DNA from: Pagrus major
Taxonomy: Eukaryota > Chordata > Actinopteri > Spariformes > Sparidae
DNA length: 64,000 bases
Direction of reading: 5' to 3'
NCBI RefSeq assembly: GCF_040436345.1
Contig: NC_133238.1
Coordinates: forward strand, 5,644,150 to 5,708,149
A model generated the notes under the pieces. That model saw only the letters and a list, made by a program, of their open reading frames with translations. It was not told the DNA's origin and did not search any database. Shown in pieces: positions 28,749 through 41,600 of the stretch (positions are counted from its first letter, which is position 1; each line of letters starts with the position of its first letter). The translations under genes were made by a program, and so were the position numbers.

Positions 28749-28936
28749 ATCGCTTCTCGGCCTTTTGGCTAAGATCAAGTGTAGTATCTGTTCTTATCAG
28801 TTTAATATCTGATACGTCCTCTATATGGGGACAACATATTAAATGGATTTTTAGCCTCGGGAGCTGAAACAGGGGCTTGCTCCGTTCACTCCACGCATCG
28901 ACCCGGTATTGCAGCGCCGCCGGGAACGGTGCACCC
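28749..28936 (+). ncRNA. U2: U2 snRNA
   Basis: Whole gene; nt 67 C. Confidence 0.97.
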
Positions 28937-29374
28937 CTCTCCGGCCTTGTTGAAAATCAATCAGTGTTGCAGACCAAAGGCCTTGACAAACTTGACATTG
29001 CGGCACAGAATCGGCAGCAAGAAGAAGGCTGGCAAACCGCAGCGAGAGCTGCGCTTTGCATGGTCAGAAAAAGAGGCAAAACTGCCTCGCCGCGGCCGGT
29101 GCGCAATACCTGCTGAGTGTGCCCTGCATTTCCCCCCCGCGGTCCTCAACTGAAACAGAGAGTCTGGAAGCGCCCGAGTGTTTGTGACGTTTGGTGGCCT
29201 GCGCCCAACGAGCAGGCTTTTCTCTCTCCACAAACCGGTCGAGTAGAGCCTGGGATAATGTGGGGACGGGCGTGGCCAGGGATTTTGGTGCGCGATGAGC
29301 CAAGTGAGGCTCACCATGAGAAGAGTGCCTGGGACCACAGCTGTCTTGGCTGCTGTCGAGGAGAGGCGCTGTAC

Positions 29375-29494
29375 TTACTCGGGTTTCTCTTCATAACGCA
29401 CAAGTCTTTCGCCTTTTACTAAAGACTTCCGTGGAGAGGAACACCAATGAGTTGAAGATATTTTTGGCAGGCTTTGCCGTTTGGCTGAGCCTCG
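29375..29494 (+). ncRNA. U5: U5 snRNA
   Basis: Whole gene with usual flanks. Confidence 0.93.
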
Positions 29495-29666
29495 TGCATG
29501 TGTGAAAATCAATAAAGCCGGCCTTAACCAGACTCGGGGCTAAGCCACGGAGCGCTTGGGAGGAGCCGCTAAGCACAAGCCACTCCGCCGCGCAATGCAA
29601 ATGGCACACCGCGACGAGTGTGAAGCGTGCCAGGAGGTGGGCTCAGGCAGCAGACGACTGGGGCTC

Positions 29667-29854
29667 ATCGCTTCTCGGCCTTTTGGCTAAGATCAAGTGT
29701 AGTATCTGTTCTTATCAGTTTAATATCTGATATGTCCTCTATATGGGGACAACATATTAAATGGATTTTTAGCCTCGGGAGCTGAAACAGGGGCTTGCTC
29801 CGTTCACTCCACGCATCGACCCGGTATTGCAGCGCCGCCGGGAACGGTGCACCC
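29667..29854 (+). ncRNA. U2: U2 snRNA
   Basis: Whole gene; nt 67 T. Confidence 0.97.
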
Positions 29855-30292
29855 CTCTCCGGCCTTGTTGAAAATCAATCAGTGTTGCAGACCAAAGGCC
29901 TTGACAAACTTGACATTGCGGCACAGAATCGGCAGCAAGAAGAAGGCTGGCAAACCGCAGCGAGAGCTGCGCTTTGCATGGTCAGAAAAAGAGGCAAAAC
30001 TGCCTCGCCGCGGCCGGTGCGCAATACCTGCTGAGTGTGCCCTGCATTTCCCCCCCGCGGTCCTCAACTGAAACAGAGAGTCTGGAAGCGCCCGAGTGTT
30101 TGTGACGTTTGGTGGCCTGCGCCCAACGAGCAGGCTTTTCTCTCTCCACAAACCGGTCGAGTAGAGCCTGGGATAATGTGGGGACGGGCGTGGCCAGGGA
30201 TTTTGGTGCGCGATGAGCCAAGTGAGGCTCACCATGAGAAGAGTGCCTGGGACCACAGCTGTCTTGGCTGCTGTCGAGGAGTGGCGCTGTAC

Positions 30293-30412
30293 TTACTCGG
30301 GTTTCTCTTCATAACGCACAAGTCTTTCGCCTTTTACTAAAGACTTCCGTGGAGAGGAACACCAATGAGTTGAAGATATTTTTGGCAGGCTTTGCCGTTT
30401 GGCTGAGCCTCG
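30293..30412 (+). ncRNA. U5: U5 snRNA
   Basis: Whole gene; A to T at -11 (30282), shared with the U5 genes at 34883 and 37637. Confidence 0.93.
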
Positions 30413-30584
30413 TGCATGTGTGAAAATCAATAAAGCCGGCCTTAACCAGACTCGGGGCTAAGCCACGGAGCGCTTGGGAGGAGCCGCTAAGCACAAGCCA
30501 CTCCGCCGCGCAATGCAAATGGCACACCGCGACGAGTGTGAAGCGTGCCAGGAGGTGGGCTCAGGCAGCAGACGACTGGGGCTC

Positions 30585-30772
30585 ATCGCTTCTCGGCCTT
30601 TTGGCTAAGATCAAGTGTAGTATCTGTTCTTATCAGTTTAATATCTGATATGTCCTCTATATGGGGACAACATATTAAATGGATTTTTAGCCTCGGGAGC
30701 TGAAACAGGGGCTTGCTCCGTTCACTCCACGCATCGACCCGGTATTGCAGCGCCGCCGGGAACGGTGCACCC
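30585..30772 (+). ncRNA. U2: U2 snRNA
   Basis: Whole gene; nt 67 T. Confidence 0.97.
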
Positions 30773-31210
30773 CTCTCCGGCCTTGTTGAAAATCAATCAG
30801 TGTTGCAGACCAAAGGCCTTGACAAACTTGACATTGCGGCACAGAATCGGCAGCAAGAAGAAGGCTGGCAAACCGCAGCGAGAGCTGCGCTTTGCATGGT
30901 CAGAAAAAGAGGCAAAACTGCCTCGCCGCGGCCGGTGCGCAATACCTGCTGAGTGTGCCCTGCATTTCCCCCCCGCGGTCCTCAACTGAAACAGAGAGTC
31001 TGGAAGCGCCCGAGTGTTTGTGACGTTTGGTGGCCTGCGCCCAACGAGCAGGCTTTTCTCTCTCCACAAACCGGTCGAGTAGAGCCTGGGATAATGTGGG
31101 GACGGGCGTGGCCAGGGATTTTGGTGCGCGATGAGCCAAGTGAGGCTCACCATGAGAAGAGTGCCTGGGACCACAGCTGTCTTGGCTGCTGTCGAGGAGA
31201 GGCGCTGTAC

Positions 31211-31330
31211 TTACTCGGGTTTCTCTTCATAACGCACAAGTCTTTCGCCTTTTACTAAAGACTTCCGTGGAGAGGAACACCAATGAGTTGAAGATATTTT
31301 TGGCAGGCTTTGCCGTTTGGCTGAGCCTCG
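31211..31330 (+). ncRNA. U5: U5 snRNA
   Basis: Whole gene; C to T just after the 3'-box-like element (31355). Confidence 0.93.
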
Positions 31331-31502
31331 TGCATGTGTGAAAATCAATAAAGCTGGCCTTAACCAGACTCGGGGCTAAGCCACGGAGCGCTTGGGAGGA
31401 GCCGCTAAGCACAAGCCACTCCGCCGCGCAATGCAAATGGCACACCGCGACGAGTGTGAAGCGTGCCAGGAGGTGGGCTCAGGCAGCAGACGACTGGGGC
31501 TC

Positions 31503-31690
31503 ATCGCTTCTCGGCCTTTTGGCTAAGATCAAGTGTAGTATCTGTTCTTATCAGTTTAATATCTGATACGTCCTCTATATGGGGACAACATATTAAATGG
31601 ATTTTTAGCCTCGGGAGCTGAAACAGGGGCTTGCTCCGTTCACTCCACGCATCGACCCGGTATTGCAGCGCCGCCGGGAACGGTGCACCC
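31503..31690 (+). ncRNA. U2: U2 snRNA
   Basis: Whole gene; nt 67 C, the last C-type copy; all further right are T. Confidence 0.97.
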
Positions 31691-32128
31691 CTCTCCGGCC
31701 TTGTTGAAAATCAATCAGTGTTGCAGACCAAAGGCCTTGACAAACTTGACATTGCGGCACAGAATCGGCAGCAAGAAGAAGGCTGGCAAACCGCAGCGAG
31801 AGCTGCGCTTTGCATGGTCAGAAAAAGAGGCAAAACTGCCTCGCCGCGGCCGGTGCGCAATACCTGCTGAGTGTGCCCTGCATTTCCCCCCCGCGGTCCT
31901 CAACTGAAACAGAGAGTCTGGAAGCGCCCGAGTGTTTGTGACGTTTGGTGGCCTGCGCCCAACGAGCAGGCTTTTCTCTCTCCACAAACCGGTCGAGTAG
32001 AGCCTGGGATAATGTGGGGACGGGCGTGGCCAGGGATTTTGGTGCGCGATGAGCCAAGTGAGGCTCACCATGAGAAGAGTGCCTGGGACCACAGCTGTCT
32101 TGGCTGCTGTCGAGGAGAGGCGCTGTAC

Positions 32129-32248
32129 TTACTCGGGTTTCTCTTCATAACGCACAAGTCTTTCGCCTTTTACTAAAGACTTCCGTGGAGAGGAACACCA
32201 ATGAGTTGAAGATATTTTTGGCAGGCTTTGCCGTTTGGCTGAGCCTCG
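32129..32248 (+). ncRNA. U5: U5 snRNA
   Basis: Whole gene; C to A just after the 3'-box-like element (32272). Confidence 0.93.
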
Positions 32249-32420
32249 TGCATGTGTGAAAATCAATAAAGACGGCCTTAACCAGACTCGGGGCTAAGCC
32301 ACGGAGCGCTTGGGAGGAGCCGCTAAGCACAAGCCACTCCGCCGCGCAATGCAAATGGCACACCGCGACGAGTGTGAAGCGTGCCAGGAGGTGGGCTCAG
32401 GCAGCAGACGACTGGGGCTC

Positions 32421-32608
32421 ATCGCTTCTCGGCCTTTTGGCTAAGATCAAGTGTAGTATCTGTTCTTATCAGTTTAATATCTGATATGTCCTCTATATGG
32501 GGACAACATATTAAATGGATTTTTAGCCTCGGGAGCTGAAACAGGGGCTTGCTCCGTTCACTCCACGCATCGACCCGGTATTGCAGCGCCGCCGGGAACG
32601 GTGCACCC
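32421..32608 (+). ncRNA. U2: U2 snRNA
   Basis: Whole gene; nt 67 T. Confidence 0.97.
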
Positions 32609-33046
32609 CTCTCCGGCCTTGTTGAAAATCAATCAGTGTTGCAGACCAAAGGCCTTGACAAACTTGACATTGCGGCACAGAATCGGCAGCAAGAAGAAGG
32701 CTGGCAAACCGCAGCGAGAGCTGCGCTTTGCATGGTCAGAAAAAGAGGCAAAACTGCCTCGCCGCGGCCGGTGCGCAATACCTGCTGAGTGTGCCCTGCA
32801 TTTCCCCCCCGCGGTCCTCAACTGAAACAGAGAGTCTGGAAGCGCCCGAGTGTTTGTGACGTTTGGTGGCCTGCGCCCAACGAGCAGGCTTTTCTCTCTC
32901 CACAAACCGGTCGAGTAGAGCCTGGGATAATGTGGGGACGGGCGTGGCCAGGGATTTTGGTGCGCGATGAGCCAAGTGAGGCTCACCATGAGAAGAGTGC
33001 CTGGGACCACAGCTGTCTTGGCTGCTGTCGAGGAGAGGCGCTGTAC

Positions 33047-33166
33047 TTACTCGGGTTTCTCTTCATAACGCACAAGTCTTTCGCCTTTTACTAAAGACTT
33101 CCGTGGAGAGGAACACCAATGAGTTGAAGATATTTTTGGCAGGCTTTGCCGTTTGGCTGAGCCTCG
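33047..33166 (+). ncRNA. U5: U5 snRNA
   Basis: Whole gene with usual flanks. Confidence 0.93.
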
Positions 33167-33338
33167 TGCATGTGTGAAAATCAATAAAGCCGGCCTTAAC
33201 CAGACTCGGGGCTAAGCCACGGAGCGCTTGGGAGGAGCCGCTAAGCACAAGCCACTCCGCCGCGCAATGCAAATGGCACACCGCGACGAGTGTGAAGCGT
33301 GCCAGGAGGTGGGCTCAGGCAGCAGACGACTGGGGCTC

Positions 33339-33526
33339 ATCGCTTCTCGGCCTTTTGGCTAAGATCAAGTGTAGTATCTGTTCTTATCAGTTTAATATCT
33401 GATATGTCCTCTATATGGGGACAACATATTAAATGGATTTTTAGCCTCGGGAGCTGAAACAGGGGCTTGCTCCGTTCACTCCACGCATCGACCCGGTATT
33501 GCAGCGCCGCCGGGAACGGTGCACCC
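33339..33526 (+). ncRNA. U2: U2 snRNA
   Basis: Whole gene; nt 67 T. Confidence 0.97.
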
Positions 33527-33964
33527 CTCTCCGGCCTTGTTGAAAATCAATCAGTGTTGCAGACCAAAGGCCTTGACAAACTTGACATTGCGGCACAGAA
33601 TCGGCAGCAAGAAGAAGGCTGGCAAACCGCAGCGAGAGCTGCGCTTTGCATGGTCAGAAAAAGAGGCAAAACTGCCTCGCCGCGGCCGGTGCGCAATACC
33701 TGCTGAGTGTGCCCTGCATTTCCCCCCCGCGGTCCTCAACTGAAACAGAGAGTCTGGAAGCGCCCGAGTGTTTGTGACGTTTGGTGGCCTGCGCCCAACG
33801 AGCAGGCTTTTCTCTCTCCACAAACCGGTCGAGTAGAGCCTGGGATAATGTGGGGACGGGCGTGGCCAGGGATTTTGGTGCGCGATGAGCCAAGTGAGGC
33901 TCACCATGAGAAGAGTGCCTGGGACCACAGCTGTCTTGGCTGCTGTCGAGGAGAGGCGCTGTAC

Positions 33965-34084
33965 TTACTCGGGTTTCTCTTCATAACGCACAAGTCTTTC
34001 GCCTTTTACTAAAGACTTCCGTGGAGAGGAACACCAATGAGTTGAAGATATTTTTGGCAGGCTTTGCCGTTTGGCTGAGCCTCG
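33965..34084 (+). ncRNA. U5: U5 snRNA
   Basis: Whole gene with usual flanks. Confidence 0.93.
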
Positions 34085-34256
34085 TGCATGTGTGAAAATC
34101 AATAAAGCCGGCCTTAACCAGACTCGGGGCTAAGCCACGGAGCGCTTGGGAGGAGCCGCTAAGCACAAGCCACTCCGCCGCGCAATGCAAATGGCACACC
34201 GCGACGAGTGTGAAGCGTGCCAGGAGGTGGGCTCAGGCAGCAGACGACTGGGGCTC

Positions 34257-34444
34257 ATCGCTTCTCGGCCTTTTGGCTAAGATCAAGTGTAGTATCTGTT
34301 CTTATCAGTTTAATATCTGATATGTCCTCTATATGGGGACAACATATTAAATGGATTTTTAGCCTCGGGAGCTGAAACAGGGGCTTGCTCCGTTCACTCC
34401 ACGCATCGACCCGGTATTGCAGCGCCGCCGGGAACGGTGCACCC
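34257..34444 (+). ncRNA. U2: U2 snRNA
   Basis: Whole gene; nt 67 T. Confidence 0.97.
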
Positions 34445-34882
34445 CTCTCCGGCCTTGTTGAAAATCAATCAGTGTTGCAGACCAAAGGCCTTGACAAACT
34501 TGACATTGCGGCACAGAATCGGCAGCAAGAAGAAGGCTGGCAAACCGCAGCGAGAGCTGCGCTTTGCATGGTCAGAAAAAGAGGCAAAACTGCCTCGCCG
34601 CGGCCGGTGCGCAATACCTGCTGAGTGTGCCCTGCATTTCCCCCCCGCGGTCCTCAACTGAAACAGAGAGTCTGGAAGCGCCCGAGTGTTTGTGACGTTT
34701 GGTGGCCTGCGCCCAACGAGCAGGCTTTTCTCTCTCCACAAACCGGTCGAGTAGAGCCTGGGATAATGTGGGGACGGGCGTGGCCAGGGATTTTGGTGCG
34801 CGATGAGCCAAGTGAGGCTCACCATGAGAAGAGTGCCTGGGACCACAGCTGTCTTGGCTGCTGTCGAGGAGTGGCGCTGTAC

Positions 34883-35002
34883 TTACTCGGGTTTCTCTTC
34901 ATAACGCACAAGTCTTTCGCCTTTTACTAAAGACTTCCGTGGAGAGGAACACCAATGAGTTGAAGATATTTTTGGCAGGCTTTGCCGTTTGGCTGAGCCT
35001 CG
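34883..35002 (+). ncRNA. U5: U5 snRNA
   Basis: Whole gene; A to T at -11 (34872). Confidence 0.93.
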
Positions 35003-35174
35003 TGCATGTGTGAAAATCAATAAAGCCGGCCTTAACCAGACTCGGGGCTAAGCCACGGAGCGCTTGGGAGGAGCCGCTAAGCACAAGCCACTCCGCCGCG
35101 CAATGCAAATGGCACACCGCGACGAGTGTGAAGCGTGCCAGGAGGTGGGCTCAGGCAGCAGACGACTGGGGCTC

Positions 35175-35362
35175 ATCGCTTCTCGGCCTTTTGGCTAAGA
35201 TCAAGTGTAGTATCTGTTCTTATCAGTTTAATATCTGATATGTCCTCTATATGGGGACAACATATTAAATGGATTTTTAGCCTCGGGAGCTGAAACAGGG
35301 GCTTGCTCCGTTCACTCCACGCATCGACCCGGTATTGCAGCGCCGCCGGGAACGGTGCACCC
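35175..35362 (+). ncRNA. U2: U2 snRNA
   Basis: Whole gene; nt 67 T. Confidence 0.97.
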
Positions 35363-35800
35363 CTCTCCGGCCTTGTTGAAAATCAATCAGTGTTGCAGAC
35401 CAAAGGCCTTGACAAACTTGACATTGCGGCACAGAATCGGCAGCAAGAAGAAGGCTGGCAAACCGCAGCGAGAGCTGCGCTTTGCATGGTCAGAAAAAGA
35501 GGCAAAACTGCCTCGCCGCGGCCGGTGCGCAATACCTGCTGAGTGTGCCCTGCATTTCCCCCCCGCGGTCCTCAACTGAAACAGAGAGTCTGGAAGCGCC
35601 CGAGTGTTTGTGACGTTTGGTGGCCTGCGCCCAACGAGCAGGCTTTTCTCTCTCCACAAACCGGTCGAGTAGAGCCTGGGATAATGTGGGGACGGGCGTG
35701 GCCAGGGATTTTGGTGCGCGATGAGCCAAGTGAGGCTCACCATGAGAAGAGTGCCTGGGACCACAGCTGTCTTGGCTGCTGTCGAGGAGAGGCGCTGTAC

Positions 35801-35920
35801 TTACTCGGGTTTCTCTTCATAACGCACAAGTCTTTCGCCTTTTACTAAAGACTTCCGTGGAGAGGAACACCAATGAGTTGAAGATATTTTTGGCAGGCTT
35901 TGCCGTTTGGCTGAGCCTCG
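35801..35920 (+). ncRNA. U5: U5 snRNA
   Basis: Whole gene with usual flanks. Confidence 0.93.
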
Positions 35921-36092
35921 TGCATGTGTGAAAATCAATAAAGCCGGCCTTAACCAGACTCGGGGCTAAGCCACGGAGCGCTTGGGAGGAGCCGCTAAGC
36001 ACAAGCCACTCCGCCGCGCAATGCAAATGGCACACCGCGACGAGTGTGAAGCGTGCCAGGAGGTGGGCTCAGGCAGCAGACGACTGGGGCTC

Positions 36093-36280
36093 ATCGCTTC
36101 TCGGCCTTTTGGCTAAGATCAAGTGTAGTATCTGTTCTTATCAGTTTAATATCTGATATGTCCTCTATATGGGGACAACATATTAAATGGATTTTTAGCC
36201 TCGGGAGCTGAAACAGGGGCTTGCTCCGTTCACTCCACGCATCGACCCGGTATTGCAGCGCCGCCGGGAACGGTGCACCC
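36093..36280 (+). ncRNA. U2: U2 snRNA
   Basis: Whole gene; nt 67 T. Confidence 0.97.
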
Positions 36281-36718
36281 CTCTCCGGCCTTGTTGAAAA
36301 TCAATCAGTGTTGCAGACCAAAGGCCTTGACAAACTTGACATTGCGGCACAGAATCGGCAGCAAGAAGAAGGCTGGCAAACCGCAGCGAGAGCTGCGCTT
36401 TGCATGGTCAGAAAAAGAGGCAAAACTGCCTCGCCGCGGCCGGTGCGCAATACCTGCTGAGTGTGCCCTGCATTTCCCCCCCGCGGTCCTCAACTGAAAC
36501 AGAGAGTCTGGAAGCGCCCGAGTGTTTGTGACGTTTGGTGGCCTGCGCCCAACGAGCAGGCTTTTCTCTCTCCACAAACCGGTCGAGTAGAGCCTGGGAT
36601 AATGTGGGGACGGGCGTGGCCAGGGATTTTGGTGCGCGATGAGCCAAGTGAGGCTCACCATGAGAAGAGTGCCTGGGACCACAGCTGTCTTGGCTGCTGT
36701 CGAGGAGAGGCGCTGTAC

Positions 36719-36838
36719 TTACTCGGGTTTCTCTTCATAACGCACAAGTCTTTCGCCTTTTACTAAAGACTTCCGTGGAGAGGAACACCAATGAGTTGAA
36801 GATATTTTTGGCAGGCTTTGCCGTTTGGCTGAGCCTCG
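36719..36838 (+). ncRNA. U5: U5 snRNA
   Basis: Whole gene with usual flanks. Confidence 0.93.
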
Positions 36839-37010
36839 TGCATGTGTGAAAATCAATAAAGCCGGCCTTAACCAGACTCGGGGCTAAGCCACGGAGCGCT
36901 TGGGAGGAGCCGCTAAGCACAAGCCACTCCGCCGCGCAATGCAAATGGCACACCGCGACGAGTGTGAAGCGTGCCAGGAGGTGGGCTCAGGCAGCAGACG
37001 ACTGGGGCTC

Positions 37011-37198
37011 ATCGCTTCTCGGCCTTTTGGCTAAGATCAAGTGTAGTATCTGTTCTTATCAGTTTAATATCTGATATGTCCTCTATATGGGGACAACATA
37101 TTAAATGGATTTTTAGCCTCGGGAGCTGAAACAGGGGCTTGCTCCGTTCACTCCACGCATCGACCCGGTATTGCAGCGCCGCCGGGAACGGTGCACCC
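37011..37198 (+). ncRNA. U2: U2 snRNA
   Basis: Whole gene; nt 67 T. Confidence 0.97.
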
Positions 37199-37636
37199 CT
37201 CTCCGGCCTTGTTGAAAATCAATCAGTGTTGCAGACCAAAGGCCTTGACAAACTTGACATTGCGGCACAGAATCGGCAGCAAGAAGAAGGCTGGCAAACC
37301 GCAGCGAGAGCTGCGCTTTGCATGGTCAGAAAAAGAGGCAAAACTGCCTCGCCGCGGCCGGTGCGCAATACCTGCTGAGTGTGCCCTGCATTTCCCCCCC
37401 GCGGTCCTCAACTGAAACAGAGAGTCTGGAAGCGCCCGAGTGTTTGTGACGTTTGGTGGCCTGCGCCCAACGAGCAGGCTTTTCTCTCTCCACAAACCGG
37501 TCGAGTAGAGCCTGGGATAATGTGGGGACGGGCGTGGCCAGGGATTTTGGTGCGCGATGAGCCAAGTGAGGCTCACCATGAGAAGAGTGCCTGGGACCAC
37601 AGCTGTCTTGGCTGCTGTCGAGGAGTGGCGCTGTAC

Positions 37637-37756
37637 TTACTCGGGTTTCTCTTCATAACGCACAAGTCTTTCGCCTTTTACTAAAGACTTCCGTGGAGAG
37701 GAACACCAATGAGTTGAAGATATTTTTGGCAGGCTTTGCCGTTTGGCTGAGCCTCG
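37637..37756 (+). ncRNA. U5: U5 snRNA
   Basis: Whole gene; A to T at -11 (37626). Confidence 0.93.
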
Positions 37757-37928
37757 TGCATGTGTGAAAATCAATAAAGCCGGCCTTAACCAGACTCGGG
37801 GCTAAGCCACGGAGCGCTTGGGAGGAGCCGCTAAGCACAAGCCACTCCGCCGCGCAATGCAAATGGCACACCGCGACGAGTGTGAAGCGTGCCAGGAGGT
37901 GGGCTCAGGCAGCAGACGACTGGGGCTC

Positions 37929-38116
37929 ATCGCTTCTCGGCCTTTTGGCTAAGATCAAGTGTAGTATCTGTTCTTATCAGTTTAATATCTGATATGTCCT
38001 CTATATGGGGACAACATATTAAATGGATTTTTAGCCTCGGGAGCTGAAACAGGGGCTTGCTCCGTTCACTCCACGCATCGACCCGGTATTGCAGCGCCGC
38101 CGGGAACGGTGCACCC
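37929..38116 (+). ncRNA. U2: U2 snRNA
   Basis: Whole gene; nt 67 T. Confidence 0.97.
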
Positions 38117-38554
38117 CTCTCCGGCCTTGTTGAAAATCAATCAGTGTTGCAGACCAAAGGCCTTGACAAACTTGACATTGCGGCACAGAATCGGCAGCAA
38201 GAAGAAGGCTGGCAAACCGCAGCGAGAGCTGCGCTTTGCATGGTCAGAAAAAGAGGCAAAACTGCCTCGCCGCGGCCGGTGCGCAATACCTGCTGAGTGT
38301 GCCCTGCATTTCCCCCCCGCGGTCCTCAACTGAAACAGAGAGTCTGGAAGCGCCCGAGTGTTTGTGACGTTTGGTGGCCTGCGCCCAACGAGCAGGCTTT
38401 TCTCTCTCCACAAACCGGTCGAGTAGAGCCTGGGATAATGTGGGGACGGGCGTGGCCAGGGATTTTGGTGCGCGATGAGCCAAGTGAGGCTCACCATGAG
38501 AAGAGTGCCTGGGACCACAGCTGTCTTGGCTGCTGTCGAGGAGAGGCGCTGTAC

Positions 38555-38674
38555 TTACTCGGGTTTCTCTTCATAACGCACAAGTCTTTCGCCTTTTACT
38601 AAAGACTTCCGTGGAGAGGAACACCAATGAGTTGAAGATATTTTTGGCAGGCTTTGCCGTTTGGCTGAGCCTCG
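38555..38674 (+). ncRNA. U5: U5 snRNA
   Basis: Whole gene with usual flanks. Confidence 0.93.
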
Positions 38675-38846
38675 TGCATGTGTGAAAATCAATAAAGCCG
38701 GCCTTAACCAGACTCGGGGCTAAGCCACGGAGCGCTTGGGAGGAGCCGCTAAGCACAAGCCACTCCGCCGCGCAATGCAAATGGCACACCGCGACGAGTG
38801 TGAAGCGTGCCAGGAGGTGGGCTCAGGCAGCAGACGACTGGGGCTC

Positions 38847-39034
38847 ATCGCTTCTCGGCCTTTTGGCTAAGATCAAGTGTAGTATCTGTTCTTATCAGTT
38901 TAATATCTGATATGTCCTCTATATGGGGACAACATATTAAATGGATTTTTAGCCTCGGGAGCTGAAACAGGGGCTTGCTCCGTTCACTCCACGCATCGAC
39001 CCGGTATTGCAGCGCCGCCGGGAACGGTGCACCC
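38847..39034 (+). ncRNA. U2: U2 snRNA
   Basis: Whole gene; nt 67 T. Confidence 0.97.
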
Positions 39035-39472
39035 CTCTCCGGCCTTGTTGAAAATCAATCAGTGTTGCAGACCAAAGGCCTTGACAAACTTGACATTGCG
39101 GCACAGAATCGGCAGCAAGAAGAAGGCTGGCAAACCGCAGCGAGAGCTGCGCTTTGCATGGTCAGAAAAAGAGGCAAAACTGCCTCGCCGCGGCCGGTGC
39201 GCAATACCTGCTGAGTGTGCCCTGCATTTCCCCCCCGCGGTCCTCAACTGAAACAGAGAGTCTGGAAGCGCCCGAGTGTTTGTGACGTTTGGTGGCCTGC
39301 GCCCAACGAGCAGGCTTTTCTCTCTCCACAAACCGGTCGAGTAGAGCCTGGGATAATGTGGGGACGGGCGTGGCCAGGGATTTTGGTGCGCGATGAGCCA
39401 AGTGAGGCTCACCATGAGAAGAGTGCCTGGGACCACAGCTGTCTTGGCTGCTGTCGAGGAGAGGCGCTGTAC

Positions 39473-39592
39473 TTACTCGGGTTTCTCTTCATAACGCACA
39501 AGTCTTTCGCCTTTTACTAAAGACTTCCGTGGAGAGGAACACCAATGAGTTGAAGATATTTTTGGCAGGCTTTGCCGTTTGGCTGAGCCTCG
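39473..39592 (+). ncRNA. U5: U5 snRNA
   Basis: Whole gene with usual flanks. Confidence 0.93.
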
Positions 39593-39764
39593 TGCATGTG
39601 TGAAAATCAATAAAGCCGGCCTTAACCAGACTCGGGGCTAAGCCACGGAGCGCTTGGGAGGAGCCGCTAAGCACAAGCCACTCCGCCGCGCAATGCAAAT
39701 GGCACACCGCGACGAGTGTGAAGCGTGCCAGGAGGTGGGCTCAGGCAGCAGACGACTGGGGCTC

Positions 39765-39952
39765 ATCGCTTCTCGGCCTTTTGGCTAAGATCAAGTGTAG
39801 TATCTGTTCTTATCAGTTTAATATCTGATATGTCCTCTATATGGGGACAACATATTAAATGGATTTTTAGCCTCGGGAGCTGAAACAGGGGCTTGCTCCG
39901 TTCACTCCACGCATCGACCCGGTATTGCAGCGCCGCCGGGAACGGTGCACCC
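39765..39952 (+). ncRNA. U2: U2 snRNA
   Basis: Whole gene; nt 67 T. Confidence 0.97.
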
Positions 39953-40390
39953 CTCTCCGGCCTTGTTGAAAATCAATCAGTGTTGCAGACCAAAGGCCTT
40001 GACAAACTTGACATTGCGGCACAGAATCGGCAGCAAGAAGAAGGCTGGCAAACCGCAGCGAGAGCTGCGCTTTGCATGGTCAGAAAAAGAGGCAAAACTG
40101 CCTCGCCGCGGCCGGTGCGCAATACCTGCTGAGTGTGCCCTGCATTTCCCCCCCGCGGTCCTCAACTGAAACAGAGAGTCTGGAAGCGCCCGAGTGTTTG
40201 TGACGTTTGGTGGCCTGCGCCCAACGAGCAGGCTTTTCTCTCTCCACAAACCGGTCGAGTAGAGCCTGGGATAATGTGGGGACGGGCGTGGCCAGGGATT
40301 TTGGTGCGCGATGAGCCAAGTGAGGCTCACCATGAGAAGAGTGCCTGGGACCACAGCTGTCTTGGCTGCTGTCGAGGAGAGGCGCTGTAC

Positions 40391-40510
40391 TTACTCGGGT
40401 TTCTCTTCATAACGCACAAGTCTTTCGCCTTTTACTAAAGACTTCCGTGGAGAGGAACACCAATGAGTTGAAGATATTTTTGGCAGGCTTTGCCGTTTGG
40501 CTGAGCCTCG
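40391..40510 (+). ncRNA. U5: U5 snRNA
   Basis: Whole gene with usual flanks. Confidence 0.93.
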
Positions 40511-40682
40511 TGCATGTGTGAAAATCAATAAAGCCGGCCTTAACCAGACTCGGGGCTAAGCCACGGAGCGCTTGGGAGGAGCCGCTAAGCACAAGCCACT
40601 CCGCCGCGCAATGCAAATGGCACACCGCGACGAGTGTGAAGCGTGCCAGGAGGTGGGCTCAGGCAGCAGACGACTGGGGCTC

Positions 40683-40870
40683 ATCGCTTCTCGGCCTTTT
40701 GGCTAAGATCAAGTGTAGTATCTGTTCTTATCAGTTTAATATCTGATATGTCCTCTATATGGGGACAACATATTAAATGGATTTTTAGCCTCGGGAGCTG
40801 AAACAGGGGCTTGCTCCGTTCACTCCACGCATCGACCCGGTATTGCAGCGCCGCCGGGAACGGTGCACCC
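40683..40870 (+). ncRNA. U2: U2 snRNA
   Basis: Whole gene; nt 67 T. Confidence 0.97.
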
Positions 40871-41308
40871 CTCTCCGGCCTTGTTGAAAATCAATCAGTG
40901 TTGCAGACCAAAGGCCTTGACAAACTTGACATTGCGGCACAGAATCGGCAGCAAGAAGAAGGCTGGCAAACCGCAGCGAGAGCTGCGCTTTGCATGGTCA
41001 GAAAAAGAGGCAAAACTGCCTCGCCGCGGCCGGTGCGCAATACCTGCTGAGTGTGCCCTGCATTTCCCCCCCGCGGTCCTCAACTGAAACAGAGAGTCTG
41101 GAAGCGCCCGAGTGTTTGTGACGTTTGGTGGCCTGCGCCCAACGAGCAGGCTTTTCTCTCTCCACAAACCGGTCGAGTAGAGCCTGGGATAATGTGGGGA
41201 CGGGCGTGGCCAGGGATTTTGGTGCGCGATGAGCCAAGTGAGGCTCACCATGAGAAGAGTGCCTGGGACCACAGCTGTCTTGGCTGCTGTCGAGGAGAGG
41301 CGCTGTAC

Positions 41309-41428
41309 TTACTCGGGTTTCTCTTCATAACGCACAAGTCTTTCGCCTTTTACTAAAGACTTCCGTGGAGAGGAACACCAATGAGTTGAAGATATTTTTG
41401 GCAGGCTTTGCCGTTTGGCTGAGCCTCG
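41309..41428 (+). ncRNA. U5: U5 snRNA
   Basis: Whole gene with usual flanks. Confidence 0.93.
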
Positions 41429-41600
41429 TGCATGTGTGAAAATCAATAAAGCCGGCCTTAACCAGACTCGGGGCTAAGCCACGGAGCGCTTGGGAGGAGC
41501 CGCTAAGCACAAGCCACTCCGCCGCGCAATGCAAATGGCACACCGCGACGAGTGTGAAGCGTGCCAGGAGGTGGGCTCAGGCAGCAGACGACTGGGGCTC

